Source: Massospora cicadina (Eukaryota > Entomophthoromycota > Entomophthoromycetes > Entomophthorales > Entomophthoraceae). Taken from it: 64,000 bases of DNA. The stretch covers positions 62,001 to 126,000 of the forward strand of contig JAKSZP010009269.1 of assembly GCA_022478985.1 (NCBI GenBank), written 5' to 3'. Below are positions 45,365-56,999 of this stretch, one piece after another. Position numbers and translations under genes: made by a program. The stretch's first letter is position 1; each line of letters starts with the position of its first letter. The notes under the pieces were generated by a model. The model was not told the origin of the DNA. It was given only the letters and a program-made list of their open reading frames with translations, and did no database searches.

Positions 45365-46479
45365 TGAGTTAGATTCTGAGGATTGCTCGTTTGATAAATT
45401 TGATCCTGTATGTCTAATTGGGTTGAATTTTGGCTGAAAGATCCTCAATTTAGCCTGTGTCTTATGGTATTTTGACCATTTGGAAGCTCAATAGGGTTAT
45501 TCAAATTGTTCCAACTCTTCTGGTCAATCTTGGGCTTAATTTTCCCTCTATATTTGGGAACTTCTACCAAGGCAGGCAAAGATACAAGCTGAGTATTCTG
45601 AAATTCAGGATTGTTGATACTCTTTTAAGATAGTACTTTGATAAAATGACAGATAAAAAAATTAACAAAATTATATCTTTAATTAGGAGATATTATTTGA
45701 TGATCATTCATTAGGACAAGCGCTGGTATTTATAATTCTAAACATCTCCTGGTCACATATCAAGAATGCAATTTCCACAGATAATTATTTTCCACTTCAG
45801 TTTGGCTCTTGAGCTGATACAATTATGACTTATTGCTAGGACTATTGGTGGCAAAATAATCTCATATTTTAGAAAATTCCAGAAGCAAAAATCGCAATAC
45901 AAATGTGCAAAATTGTCCTAGGATCATTCTGATTTGAGTTTTAACATACTGCTGATGAAATATGACTTATGGGAGATTTGGCATTAATTTCAATTAAATG
46001 ACATACTCCTAATTGGGACGTCAGGAGGTCTCTCTTGATAGCACTAAGTACTCCTATTTGTGTGGTCCATGTGCAAGTGCTATCATGCCAATTATGAGGA
46101 TTGGTATACAAAATTCACCATAGGGTGGGAAATTGATTATGAAATTATGATTTCTATTTTTCTATGAACTTTTAAAGTAGTTTTCAGGATCATCCCCTGG
46201 ATGATTTCTTAAGTTGGATGGTTGATATTGCTCCCAATTAGTCAGGATCAAATGCCAAATTTGTTGTATGTATAATTGGTCTGAATGTGTAAGGATAATT
46301 GGCCCAAGCTTCCAATAGAATAATTGAATTTTATTTAACGGTGAGATAATCAGCCTGAGCCATATGGCAACTGGCTTTAATTGAGAATTTGAGTAATTAG
46401 CTTAAGTTTGGAAAAATAATTAACCTTATCTGTTGGTTATTAAAGTGTTTATTTTTGGGTCAACCACCTGAATCTGACA
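45365..46479 (-). repeat. G7 3' LTR
   Basis: Inner end CTGACA at 46474-46479 (TGTCAG on the - strand), outer end TGAGTTAGATTC. Shares long stretches with 52906-54047, for example GGAGATATTATTTGATGATC and CAGGAGGTCTCTCTTGATAG. Confidence 0.88.
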
Positions 46480-46498
46480 TTTCCCCCACTTGACTTGA
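46480..46498 (-). promoter_or_regulatory. G7 polypurine tract
   Basis: On the - strand TTCAAGTCAAGTGGGGGAAA meets the LTR start TGTCAGATTC. Nearly identical to the G4 tract AAGTCAAGAGGGGGGAAA. Confidence 0.88.
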
Positions 46499-46796
46499 AC
46501 ATAAGCCCTAAAATTTCTAATTAGCCATTATTGATCTTTATCTTTCTTTTATTTCAGACCGAATTGCCAATAGATTTAGGCCAAGTTTATAGTCTTAACT
46601 TTAGCCCCAATTCCCAATGAATATGGAGTCAGATCCAATCCCATTCTTAAGTGCAAACTATAGTAACAAGTAGGTTAATATATATTTATGTTTTTCCTTT
46701 TTATTTTTAACTTTTTTCTTTATATTTTTTTCTTTTTATGCAATGTTCTTATTATATACTTATATTTATCTTAATCAGCCAGTCTTTTGAACCTTC

Positions 46797-47930
46797 TTAG
46801 GAATTTTGCGTGGACTCAGGTGTATTTATATGGCCAGTCATAATATCCTTTTTGGTATATTTGAACTTATATTTCTTCTCAATTATTTTGAATGGCCATA
46901 TCCAGATGCAATCTGACTTTTGCAATTGCCCCAATCCATAAGTGTTGCAAAGTAAAACTTCAACGTTAACTTCAAATTTGGCCAATTTGTAGCTAAAATT
47001 TTCCAAATCCTTTTAATGTCAGGCCATTTTCATGGCAAAACTGTTATCAAAGGCTTGGTTTTGCAGTTTGATTAAAGTATCCGCAAGCTTCTTGATGTAT
47101 TGAGGATAATTGTTTTCACCAGGATTTTCTAGGACCAAATATAGTAGCAATGGTAGAGCTGAATGTCTTCCAGTTAATACTTGAAAAGGGGACATACTGG
47201 TGCCGAATGGTAGGAGATACTGTAGGCAAATACTGCCAAAATTAAATAAGTACTCAATTCAGATGGTTTGGCCAAAGTTCCTTTCTGATAATGTTCATCA
47301 ACGTCCCATTTGTACGTTCAACTGTACCATTAGTTTTAGGATGATTAGGAGCAGAAAGCACACCTTGTACTTTCATATATTGGTTGAGCTTGGTAAGGAC
47401 ATTAGCAGTAAAATTTGTTCCATTATCAGTAAGAATAGCCTGGGGACATCTATGCTTGTGGAGGATGTTTTCAAGGACAAACTTGGCTGTAACTGCCGCT
47501 CCTGCTTCCTGAATAGCCTTGGCTTTGACCCATTTAGTCAATTGGTCTATAGCTACAATAATGTACTTGGCCTTCAGATTGCTTGTTGAAAGAGGGCCAA
47601 CAACGTCAATAAATACATTGTTTCAGGAAAACTTGATGAACAAACTTATAGGATGTGCTTTTTCAGAACGGTTTCTCACCTTGACACTCCGCATAACATT
47701 CTAACGTTTCTTGGATGTCAAAATACATTGACTCCCAATAGTAGAATTGCTTCAGATGCTCTTTCATTTTTTTTTGAATCCGCCATGCCTTATGGCCTTA
47801 TGGGAAGGCAAAATGATGTCTATTCAGATCAATGGTCTTTGAAAAATATATTTTTTGCCATCAAAGATCTTGTAAAGTGTCCCATTTTAGATAGTTGTAT
47901 TTTTTCATAAATCTGATAATAGTTTTAGAT
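46797..47930 (-). pseudogene. G7 integrase, partly open
   Basis: The zinc region is at about 47640-47830. The core is open at 47254-47541 and reads TKWVKAKAIQEAGAAVTAKF, then CPQAILTDNGTNFTANVLTK with the catalytic DNG and PNHPKTNGTVERTNGTLMN with the catalytic Glu. The C-terminal part is at 46797-47006 (LQKSDCIWIWPFKIIEKKYK). It is the best preserved DDE core of the clade in this window, but stops still separate the domains. Confidence 0.8.
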
Positions 47931-47999
47931 AATTTCAGGCTCATCTTGGTACTCTCCACTGATCGTTTTCTTAAACAACTCATCAGTGGCCCAAATAAG

Positions 48000-48440
48000 T
48001 GTTCAACAGTGGGTAGTCAGGAAAAGAATTTGGCATTTTGATGTTTTACTCCAGCTCAATACTCAATTGTGTAGTCATAAGCTTGAAGATTTAATGCCCA
48101 GCGGGATAATCGGTCCTCAGGCTCTCTTAAGTTGTTCAGCCATCTTAGGAATGCATAATCAGTAACAACTTTGAATAGAGTGCCATGAAGGTGGACCTGA
48201 AATTGCTTGTAAGCATTTTATGACAGCTAAGCATTCTCATTCCATCACCATGTAGATTCTCTAATGAACATTTAAGGTCTGACTAGCAAAGGCAACTTGA
48301 TGTTCTTCACCGTCTTCTCCAACTTGAGTTAACACAGCACCCACTGCTATTAGGGATGCGTCAGTTTGGACAATAAAATCATGATCAAAGTCTGAATATC
48401 AAAGAACAGGCGCGACCAATAGTGCAAATTGGAGTTCATT
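48000..48440 (-). pseudogene. G7 RNase H, broken
   Basis: On the - strand FIVQTDASLIAVGAVLTQVG (about 48375-48315) keeps the first catalytic Asp, followed by text equivalent to QVAFASQTLNVHxRI and CLAVIKCLQAISG. A C-terminal EYWAGVKHQNAKF part lies near 48050. Frame changes occur at three or more places. Confidence 0.65.
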
Positions 48441-48559
48441 AAATGCATTTTGGCAAGCTAGAGACCAGTCAAATGTGACCTTATCCTTAAGTAGTTAGAA
48501 AAGCAGCTCTCCAAATTGTGCAAAGTTGGCAATAAATTGGTGATAGTACCCAATAATGC

Positions 48560-49170
48560 CTAGGAATACTTGAATATTGTGCTTGTTTTGGCTGTTTCAT
48601 TTTGGAGATGGCATCTAACTTAGAGTGTTGGGGCCAATGAACCACTTTTTAATTACAAAGCTGAGATATCCCAGATGGTCTTTGAAGAACAGGATTTTTT
48701 TACTTAATTTTTAAGCTTGCAGCTTATAGACTTCTGAAAACCTCCTCTAAGTGCTCAAGTGGTCGTCAAAAGTGTGACTGAAAACGTTAATATCATCAAG
48801 GTACACTAGTACACATGACAACTTCCAATATCCCAGGATTGTGTCCACGGCCCTCTAGAAGGTAGCTGGGCATTGCAGAGCCATTGAGGAATTCTCGTCA
48901 GCTGTAATAGGCCCTCTTGTGCTATAATTGCACTTTTCTCATACTCCTCTTTGGGCAGGTCTATTTGACAATACCCGCTGCTAAGATCCTTTATTGAGAA
49001 GAACTTTGCGCCCCCTAGCCTGTCCAAGGCTTTGTCAATTCGTTGAAGAGGGATACAAGGTCCTCTTTGTGATGTTGTTTAACTTACAGGAATCAATGAC
49101 TACTTGGTTGCTTCCATCCTTTTTTCACTAATAAATTGGTGCCGCCCATGTACTTTTTGAAGGTACTAAC
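48560..49170 (-). pseudogene. G7 reverse transcriptase, broken
   Basis: RLGGAKFFSIKDLSSGYCQ at about 49027-48965 begins the palm; RIPQWLCNA follows with a shift. The catalytic YLDD at 48792-48803 is intact in LVYLDDINVF. Thumb text with QVFLGIIGYYHQF lies at about 48570-48530. Fingers (VKKDGSNQVVIDSCKLNNI-like) are near 49080-49150. Same frame-breaking stop positions as in G4 are not obvious. Confidence 0.75.
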
Positions 49171-49289
49171 ATGCCACTATTGAGGAGTTCCTTAATCTAA
49201 TTAGATACTGCTTCTTCTGATGATTTGAGCACCTAATCAGGAATAATTTTATAGGTTTATGATCTCCAGTATAAATATTGTGGATGACA

Positions 49290-50330
49290 CCCCTAGCACA
49301 TCCCAAGTCAAAATCATCGTGTGTGAATATTTCCCATTATTTAGAAAATACTCCTGAGCTTGGCCTTTCTCAGAGTTGGTTAAGTTGCTTAAATCTGGCT
49401 TAAGGACAACATTATTGATGCTGAGTAAGTTCTTATCAGGACCTTAATCTTACAAAAGTTCTAAACTCATGGAATAAATGAATTTCTGTGGCATGGAAAA
49501 TATGCAGAAAAGCAATTTTTTGATGTTACTTGATGAAAATGGGCCAATTTTGCAGGTTTGCACACATGATGTGTATTTCTCCATGGCCAGGAATGATAAT
49601 CCCAGGGGCAGTGTTTGGCTCAAATCAAGGTTTAGACCATGATTGATATACTTCATCATAAAGTTCTTACTGGATACTAATTGTCAGTTAAGTTAATATG
49701 ATTAATTGTTCTCCAGATGGTATAGTAATGTGCTGATTTGACTAAAGTGGGATTCCCTTTGACTCATTGATCTGGGTGGGTAGTGTTTTTATCTTTGGCC
49801 GCGCTTTGACATAATTAATTAGGACTGCTCCATCTTTGTAGGACAGATTTATGAATAGGCTGGGTTTCTTCCTCTCAACTGCCCTATCCTTATTATAGTA
49901 AATCTGGATAGCCTGTCCAAGAATGGTGAGAGTATCGTCCTTATGATTGGTAATGACTCCATATCTTTTTTTAGGAAATTAGTCCAAATTAAAATATCAT
50001 AGTTCATATTCACAACACTATGGCAGGTACTGTTACTACAATAGATCCAAATCTGAGAGGTAGGATACTGTATGCACCCAGCAATCTAGTTGTTGCGCTC
50101 CAGCTATATCATATTCGTGACAGTGGGCAACTTCAGGCGCAATTTATAACTTTTAACCAACTTTGTGCTGGCTATATTGATAGGAGAACTACTATCATCA
50201 ATAGATAAACTTGCACCTTGTTACTGCTATATCCACATGAGTCCATTTGGAATAGTTTTCAGAGGTAATTATTGTGTTATTACTGTGATTGCTTCCCAAA
50301 ATCCAGGTGTGATTTCAGATTTGAGCAAAT
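49290..50330 (-). pseudogene. G7 protease and linker, broken
   Basis: The protease site on the - strand is near 50195-50165, where text for DDSSSPINIASTKL-like residues lies, with NYDILIWTNFL at about 50003-49970. The linker at 49560-49640 reads PGIIIPGHGEIHIMCANLQN in frame with single changes. Both follow the order of G4. Stops interrupt them. Confidence 0.5.
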
Positions 50331-50739
50331 ATCTGGGAAGTTATTTGCTAAGGTCTTCATGGGAATGTCTACTTGTATGTTGTTAAGCAAAGGTTAGTCA
50401 GTTAAAAATCCAGGTTGGAGGTCTAAACCCTGATCAATAATCTGTTTTGCATAAGGTTTTGAGACCTCTGTTTGGGCTTCATTAGTAATATTCTTGGGTT
50501 TAGTTGCATTTGGTTTGGCCCAAGTAGTGACCATCAGGACATCATTAACCACAATATGGTGGACGTTATCTTTGGCAACATCTTCAGCCTAAAGAGCTTG
50601 CCAGGGTCAGGTGGAATGGTTTAGTGAACATTTGTAGAGTTAGAGCATTTCACATCTACTCACCTGCTCTTTTTCCGCTCACTATCACTGTTGATTTCTA
50701 AAAGCAACGTTGACCACAGGCTTTTTGTCTGACCGTATG

Positions 50740-52869
50740 TAGAATTAGCTAGAAAAATGCTCCTTTGGACCGCAGTTGTGGCATGTAATTGGCACTGTTT
50801 TCTGTTTTACTAGAATTTTGGTTTGTAGTTCAGGAATTTTTACCTTAGTCAGACTTAGTGTTACTTTTTGGGCCCAAAAATCGGAATTTTGCTGGCCTTT
50901 GGGCTGATTAGGGGTATTGAAACTGCGGTAATAGCTTCATAATTAGTTGGTAAGCTCTTGGGTTTCCATTTTTCCATAGAATGCAGGTATCATGACATGG
51001 TGCAAGTCACTGTAGGGTATGACTGTGTGTTCCATTGCAATCTTAGCATCAAACTTATCTATTGCGTTGCACCCATGCAGAACTTGTGCCTCATGGAAAG
51101 TTTTTTTTGCAAAGTCCTTAATATTCTCATTCTGCTTGATCTCAATATTAAGAAGCTCTCTTTTTTGAGCCTCTAATTTTCCAGGCCCTCCAAATTGTTT
51201 TGTCACCGCAATTTTGGCATCCATATAGGACCAATCATAGCCAAAATAGGGCTTATGAGGTCATAGCTATGGGCATCAAGTGAGTTGATTAGTGCTGATA
51301 CTTTTGCATGGTCTGATGCTCCCCACGTTGCTTTTTCAATAACTTGAGAAAAGAGTGAACGTTCCCATCCTATCACACTTTATAAAGTTCAATGGTTTAA
51401 AGTCATCTTACCCTGTTTCGGGCATAGGTGTTGTACTTCTAGTACTTGAATGTCTCGGTGTATCATTATTTAGAATTGGCCCTCTTTTCCGTTGAGGAGT
51501 ATCTGGAGTCAGGATTGATGCCAGAACTCTAGGCATAAGAAAGATGTTCGAAATATTGGTTTCTGCATTGGTGTTGATTTCTGATGATTCAAATTCTTAA
51601 TATTGTTCTGAAGTTTTGGATTTAAATGCTTAAATTTGGCCCTTAATTGTTTTTCCAAAGTGAGTTTTGGCTCAATGAGCAGAGCTTTTTCCAATTTCTC
51701 TATTGTCAAGGCTGGGCAAGCACAAGCAGCTTTGCTTTTGAGGGACGCAAATTCTTTTTTAAGGTTGTCATACTCCTTTTTAAATAAAGCTTGATTGGAC
51801 GTTATGTTTCTAATATTTTTGGACATATTTTCTACTCAGGAATCTGCAGTTGACAATTGCATTCCGAGTTCCCAATTCTCCTGAGTAATTTGAGTATTTT
51901 TGTCCTGAAACCTTGACACAACAGTCCAAATTTTAGAAAATCTCTCTTAGTTCTGGGCACCATCCTCATCCCTATTTTTGACGGTTGGTAATGCTGCAAG
52001 GTCTTCAATGTTTTTTGTTCACAATACCCAGCTCAAAATGAACATAATTCTCAAATTTATTGTGTTTTAAATCTAAGTCCAGGTGATTTCTTTGGGCTGA
52101 AGTGGCGTTTATGGTGAGTCGTTAAGTCTGAGATAATAGTAAATTAGAATGAGTTTTCAGTTTTTGCCAGCGGTTAAGATGTTTTGTACCCATTCATGTG
52201 ATAGCCCATGGTGAGCAAGAACTTCTGCGGCTATCTTTGGGACTCTTTCATTTAGGAGCTCCTTGAGGGTGTTTAATCTCCCATGAGCTTCAATGGAAAG
52301 TCCTGTATTATCCACAATTGCTTTTTGACTTAGTAAAACTGGAATTTAATTTGTCCAATAAAGCATTTTGGGAAGATTGTTCCTCCTCTTGTACACGGTA
52401 GATTTTCATGAGTTCCAGATTTTGTCTAGCAAGATTTCGCTGGGTATGCTTGATTGAGGTTTGGACAAAGCTAACCAGGTATTCATTAGTTGCTTGACTG
52501 TTTTGAGACGTTTGGCAAAAGATGCCATTGTTGCATCGTGGTACTTCATGTATATCTTCATCCTGAGCGCCTGATCCTTAAGGTAATAAAACAATCTGAA
52601 GAAAGGATCAATTTGTAAAGTACTAATCTAAAACCCAGATATAGAGTTTACAGAATAGTTTTTTAAGCTTTCAGATATAAGGTCAATTGGGCTTGTTGTA
52701 TCTTCATGAGCTCCCCCACTGTGATAAGATCTAGGGAGTAGGAGGTACCCGCATCAGAGCCTTGGCAGCTAGTATTAAAATAATCAGAGATTTCCTTGTC
52801 ACTAGTTTCCATCTCATTGTCACTTTCTCTTCTGGCTAAATCTGCCAGTAACTAGTTGTGTGGGTCCAT
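50740..52869 (-). pseudogene. G7 gag, broken
   Basis: Begins MDPHN at 52867-52869, shortly after the primer site, then LLADLARRESDNEMETSDKE. A coiled-coil-like part at 51660-51826 reads NQALFKKEYDNLKKEFASLK. The capsid at 50943-51224 reads MDAKIAVTKQFGGPGKLEAQ, then HEAQVLHGCNAIDKFDAKIA. The zinc knuckle near 50765-50785 has C-H-N-C and His but the last Cys reads Phe, and a stop sits beside it. Clearly the same gag as in G4. Confidence 0.8.
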
Positions 52870-52892
52870 TTCAGAGAGTGTCACCAATTTTG

Positions 52893-52903
52893 AGTGAGCA
52901 CCA
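52893..52903 (-). promoter_or_regulatory. G7 primer binding site core
   Basis: TGGTGCTCACT on the - strand, two bases after the 5' LTR, continuing CAAAATTGG. The first 11 bases equal those of G5 and G6; the continuation differs. Confidence 0.75.
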
Positions 52904-52905
52904 GT

Positions 52906-54047
52906 TGTTAGATTCCAAGGATTGCTTGCTTGATAAATTAGATCCTGCGCATCTAATTGGGTTGAAGTTTGGCCGATAAATCATCAATTTAGACTGTGTA
53001 TTAAGGTATTTTGACCGTTTGGTTAGCTCACTAGGCTTATTCAAATTATTCTGACTCTTCTGATTGATCAAAGGCTTGATTTTCCTTTTTTTATTCATGT
53101 TCTTCTTAACAAGCAGGCAAAGGTATAAGATGATGATTCTGAAATGCCAGCTTGCCAACACTCTTTTAAGATAGGACTTTGATAAAAAGCCAGATAAAGA
53201 AAATAATAAATCTATATCTTTTAATAGGAGATATTATTTGATGATCATTCATTAGGACAAGCGCTGGTATTTATAACTAGATCATCTCCTGGCCACATAT
53301 CAAGCACGCAATATTCACAGATAACTATTATACACTTCAGTTTGGCCCTTGAACAATACAATTATAACCTATTGCTAGGAATATTGGTGGAAAAATACTC
53401 ATAAATTCAGGAAGTTTCCAGTGACAAAAATAACAATACAATATCTAGTACTAAAAAAATAACAATACAAATGTGAAAAATTGTCCTAAGATCATTCTGA
53501 TTTGAGTTTTGTCATACTGCTGATGAAATATGACTTTTGGGAGATTTGGTATTAATTTCAATTAAATGACATACTCCTAATTGGGACGTCAGGAGGTCTC
53601 TCTTGATAGCACTAAGTACTCCTATTTGTGTGGTCCATGTGCAAGTGCTATCATGCCAATTATGAGGATTGGTATACAGAATTCACCATAGGGTAAAATT
53701 GATTATGTCATTATAATATCTATTTATCCATGGTATTTTTGAAGGTAGTTTTCAGGATCAATCCCTGGACGATTCTTTAAGATAAATGGTTGACATTGAT
53801 CCCAATCAGTTGGGACAAAATGGCAAGTTTGTTGTATATATAATTGGCCTGAATGTGCAAGGATATATAACCTGAGCTTCTAATAGAATAATTGAATTTT
53901 ATTTGATGATGAGATAATCATCCTGAGCCATATGGTAACTGGCTTTAGTTGAGAATTAGAGTAATTAGCTTAAGTTTGGAAAGATAATAATCCTGATCTG
54001 TTGGTTGTCAAAGGGTTTATTTTTGGGTTGACCATCAGAATCTGACA
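52906..54047 (-). repeat. G7 5' LTR
   Basis: On the - strand it starts TGTCAGATTC and ends GAATCTAACA, so the ends form a 10-bp inverted repeat with one mismatch. About 1142 bp. Confidence 0.88.
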
Positions 54048-54360
54048 GTTTGGAATGGTAGTCGAGGGTGGTTAGTTGATACTGGTATCTAGTCTTGAAA
54101 CTGGTTGGCTTTTTACATGCAAGGCAGTAATTCAATACTTTGACAATAGTTTCCATTATTCCTTCCCAATAGTACCGCTCCCCAATCCGCTCATAGGTTT
54201 TCTTAACTCCCCCATGACCTAGGGTAGAGTGAGCTTCCAGGATAGCAGGTACATGTCCTGAGGGCCTTAGATAAGGCAACCACTTTGCACCCACCTGTTT
54301 ATACAACTTTTTTTAGTACTAGATGGTCTGCTTATACAACTTCCCGCCCTCCACTTTAAT
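54048..54360 (-). pseudogene. G6 integrase zinc-binding piece right of G7
   Basis: On the - strand the text KWLPYLRPSGHVPAILEAHS, then LGHGGVKKTYERIGERYYWE and LNYCLACKKPTSF gives the complete HHCC domain (H-x3-H in HSTLGH, C-x2-C in CLAC). The reading ends in YHSKL at the G7 LTR. Near its start KLYKQ occurs twice because of the 19-bp retroposed insert ii. Confidence 0.85.
54295..54341 (-). mobile_element. 19-bp retroposed tail ii with 14-bp target duplication
   Basis: CTGTTTATACAACT (54295-54308) and CTGCTTATACAACT (54328-54341) flank the 19-bp insert TTTTTTAGTACTAGATGGT, the same tail as at 42729. It splits the G6 integrase leader, whose KLYKQ codons are consequently duplicated. It may be one of the shortest recognisable target-primed insertions possible. 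Confidence 0.85.
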
Positions 54361-54561
54361 GTTGCGGGGAGTGCCAGGCTAACAGATTCTGGACTGGTTC
54401 ATCATCATCACAGTCATTGAGGTTCATTAAGAGGTCTTATAATCTCTCTGCCTCACTATTATCCAAATGCAGGATGGGAAGCTGAGTTAACCATTAACAT
54501 TCATGTAGCGGGTTCCTGAACAATGTTCAATTTTCATGTCATAATGCTGGAGCTTTAGAGC

Positions 54562-54960
54562 TCAGCGCGCTAACCGCTCAATAGTTTCCTTCATATTCTG
54601 TAACCATTTCAAAGAAGCGTGGTCATTAACCACAGTGAGGGTAGTGCCATAAAAGAAAGGGTGGTAATGTTTTACAGCTAACAAAACAGCAAAGCACTCC
54701 TTCTCTGTGACGCTGTAGTTGCGCTCTGCCTTTGACAGAACCTTAATGCCTAAGATACAGGATGATCTACACCGTGCTTGTCTAGTTGGGCCAATATGGC
54801 CCAGCGGCATAGTCCAAGGCGTTGGTAAACAATATAAAAGGTTTATTATAATCTGGGTGCCGTAGGATAGGACGTTGTTGCAGCAGTTGCTTCAGAGCCT
54901 CAAAAACAGCCCTTTGTTCTGCACCCCAATGGAAAGGAGTTGATCTTCGTCAATAGGCGG
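54562..54960 (-). pseudogene. G6 RNase H, broken
   Basis: AERNYSVTEKECFAVLLAVK at about 54730-54670 and TVVNDHASLKWLQNM at about 54650-54610 are typical. The first catalytic region is near 54830 in a shifted frame. The D of the usual TDH reads Asn-Asp (VNDH). Confidence 0.7.
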
Positions 54961-55085
54961 ACAAGGGGCTTGCTAGGCTGAGTGGGCTTTGGAAAGGACT
55001 TATGGTAATACCCCATCATGCCCATAAATACCTGAATATCCCGTAGAAGCTTAAGGGGAGGCATTTTGATATAGCTTCGACCTTG

Positions 55086-55966
55086 TCATGTAAGGGTTGG
55101 ATTCACTCTTGTGAAATGGCGTGTCCAAGGAAATTTAGCCTCCTCTGGAAAAAGTGCACTTGGAGGGTTTTGCTTTGACGTTGGATTTGTGTAAGCGTTA
55201 GACAATTCTTTCAGTGAGTTAAATGTTTGTTGAAGGTCTTTAAAACAACGTGATGCCATTGAGGTAGACAATGATGCAACTTGACTTCATGTCCTGCAAG
55301 ATGTGGTCCATGGCTCGCTGAAAAAGTTGTGGGTGCATTGCACAACCATAGAGAAAGTTGGTTGGGTTGAAAAAGACCTTCACTACAAATGAGAGCACAT
55401 TTTTCCTGGTTTTTGGGGGAAAGGTCCATTTGCCAATAGCCGCTAGCCAAGTACTTAGCAGAAAAGAAGTTAGAACTAGAGAGTTGGGCCTGGGCGTCGT
55501 CAATGCAAAGGATAGAATATCTATACTTTTTTGTGAAGTTACTTAATTTGCGATCTTCCATGACTATCCAATAGCCTCCATTTTTCTTTTTGATAAGCAA
55601 CAGAGGGGAAGACCAGGGGCTTTGTGAAGGATCTAGTAAACCCGCTTCTAATAACTGCTTGAGCTCATTCCTCATCTGCTGTTCTTCCACCTTTGATTTG
55701 CGGTAAGGTTTTAACCAAATGGGATGGGCATCACCCACATCAATGGTATAGCTCCAGTCCTTCATATGGTCATAGTCATTATCCGATTTAGAGAATATGT
55801 CGTTATATTCTTCAAATAAAGTATGGACCTTTTTCAGCTCATCTAGGGTCAGCTCATCCAAAATATGGACACCGGGTAAGGTACATAACAGATTATCCGT
55901 TGGCAAGCCCAAGTTCATAGTAGAGCTAATGAAGTGGATATGTACAATGTTCTCTATAGGGACCAA
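55086..55966 (-). pseudogene. G6 linker and reverse transcriptase, catalytic box lost
   Basis: A 251-codon open stretch (55211-55966) holds linker text IENIVHIHFISS and LPGVHILDELTLDELKKVHT, then RT fingers SPWSSPLLLIKKKNGGYWIV. A shift near 55400 moves the palm to another frame. The catalytic box at 55255-55266 reads YLNG instead of YLDD, losing both Asp residues. Thumb text follows to 55086. The linker differs from that of G4/G5/G7, so G6 is a more distant branch. Confidence 0.85.
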
Positions 55967-56184
55967 TAAGCCTCTGTTAGTATCCTGGTGTTTTTTATAA
56001 CCATGTCCTTGCTGGTGAGGTTTCCTGAAATGGTAATTATAGGTCTCTGGTAGGCTGGGTCTAGTATCCCAGGCAATACACGAGGCTACAAGGGGCTAAC
56101 GCCCTCAATACTTACAAGGTGTAACAAGCAGTGGTGTAGAATTTCAAGCGTTATTTTTGTGTCAACCACTCATTGTTAACCAGA

Positions 56185-56806
56185 CTAATCAAGACCTCGT
56201 CTGCAGCATTGAAAGGGATATCTTCCCTTGCATCTACTGAATTTAGCAATTTTTTTTGTATTTCGCCCAGAAGTGGTGTAATGTAAAGGAAAAGAGGAAA
56301 GGGGGTATTTGACCAGGCAATAGTGTTCGTTTTTGCTGGGTTCTTTATTGGATAAGACTAAAGGGACTTCATAGTTGAGTAATGAGAGGAAACCTCGCTT
56401 CATGTTGAATATTCCCTCATACTCAGTCATAAACTGGGTACCTATGAGCATATCATAGTTGTTGTTGTCCAAAGCCACTGTGGGGGCTGATCAGATGAGC
56501 TACCCATTTTGAATGGGAAGGGAAGAGTAGGACCCAAACGCACGGGTGTTGTTTGGGTCTACAGTTCCAAATTCTTGATTGTACTCCAAGTCAGGCGCCA
56601 GCTTTATCTTTTTGATGAACTTAGAGGAGATTTTTAGCTGGGGAGCCAGTATCCATGATGGTCATCACCTGGACTTTTTGAATGACCACTTCCACCTTGG
56701 TGAGTGTTCCTCCAAAGTTGGGAGACAGAGTCAAGACCTCCTTAAGCTGGAAGGTGGAGGTTAGTTTACGAGCAGCCTCAGGGTATTTATCTAGAACGGA
56801 TTTCAT
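56185..56806 (-). pseudogene. G6 aspartic protease, broken
   Basis: VQVMTIMDTGSPAKNLL near 56670-56625 carries an intact D-T-G-S active site. The second half, ALDNNNYDMLIGTQFMTEYE (about 56478-56420), keeps the NYDMLIG motif. A stop-containing stretch of about 140 bases separates them. The upstream part (KEVLTLSPNFGGTLTKVEVV) leads in from gag. Confidence 0.75.
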
Positions 56807-56999
56807 GGTATGGAACTGCTGAAGAGGTCAAATCAAGCCAGCCAGGAACTGATCAGAATCGCTGGCAGTGACAATAACTCTGGACACCCTAGTACTTGGC
56901 TGAGGTACGTTTCCTTAGGTATGGGGGTCTCCTCTACTCCTTCAGGATTTAGCCAATCTGGTATACCTATTTTGGCTGGGGCTCCTAGGACATAATAAC

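Larger units (their letters stand above)
45365..54047 (-). mobile_element. LTR retrotransposon G7 (Ty3/Gypsy), reverse orientation, inside G6
   Basis: LTRs of about 1.1 kb at both ends, with primer site, gag, protease, linker, RT, RNase H, integrase and polypurine tract on the - strand, over 8.7 kb. LTR and pol text is that of G4. It splits G6 integrase: the - strand text YHSKL at 54048-54062 continues as HTIRLDLVGPLP at about 45364. The exact target duplication is not clear because the left LTR edge is ambiguous by a few bases. Confidence 0.88.

Noticed and set aside
45360..54052. A target duplication for G7
   Set aside because: The left LTR edge is uncertain by about four bases, and no choice gives better than three of five matching flank bases; the insertion is supported by frame continuity of G6 instead.
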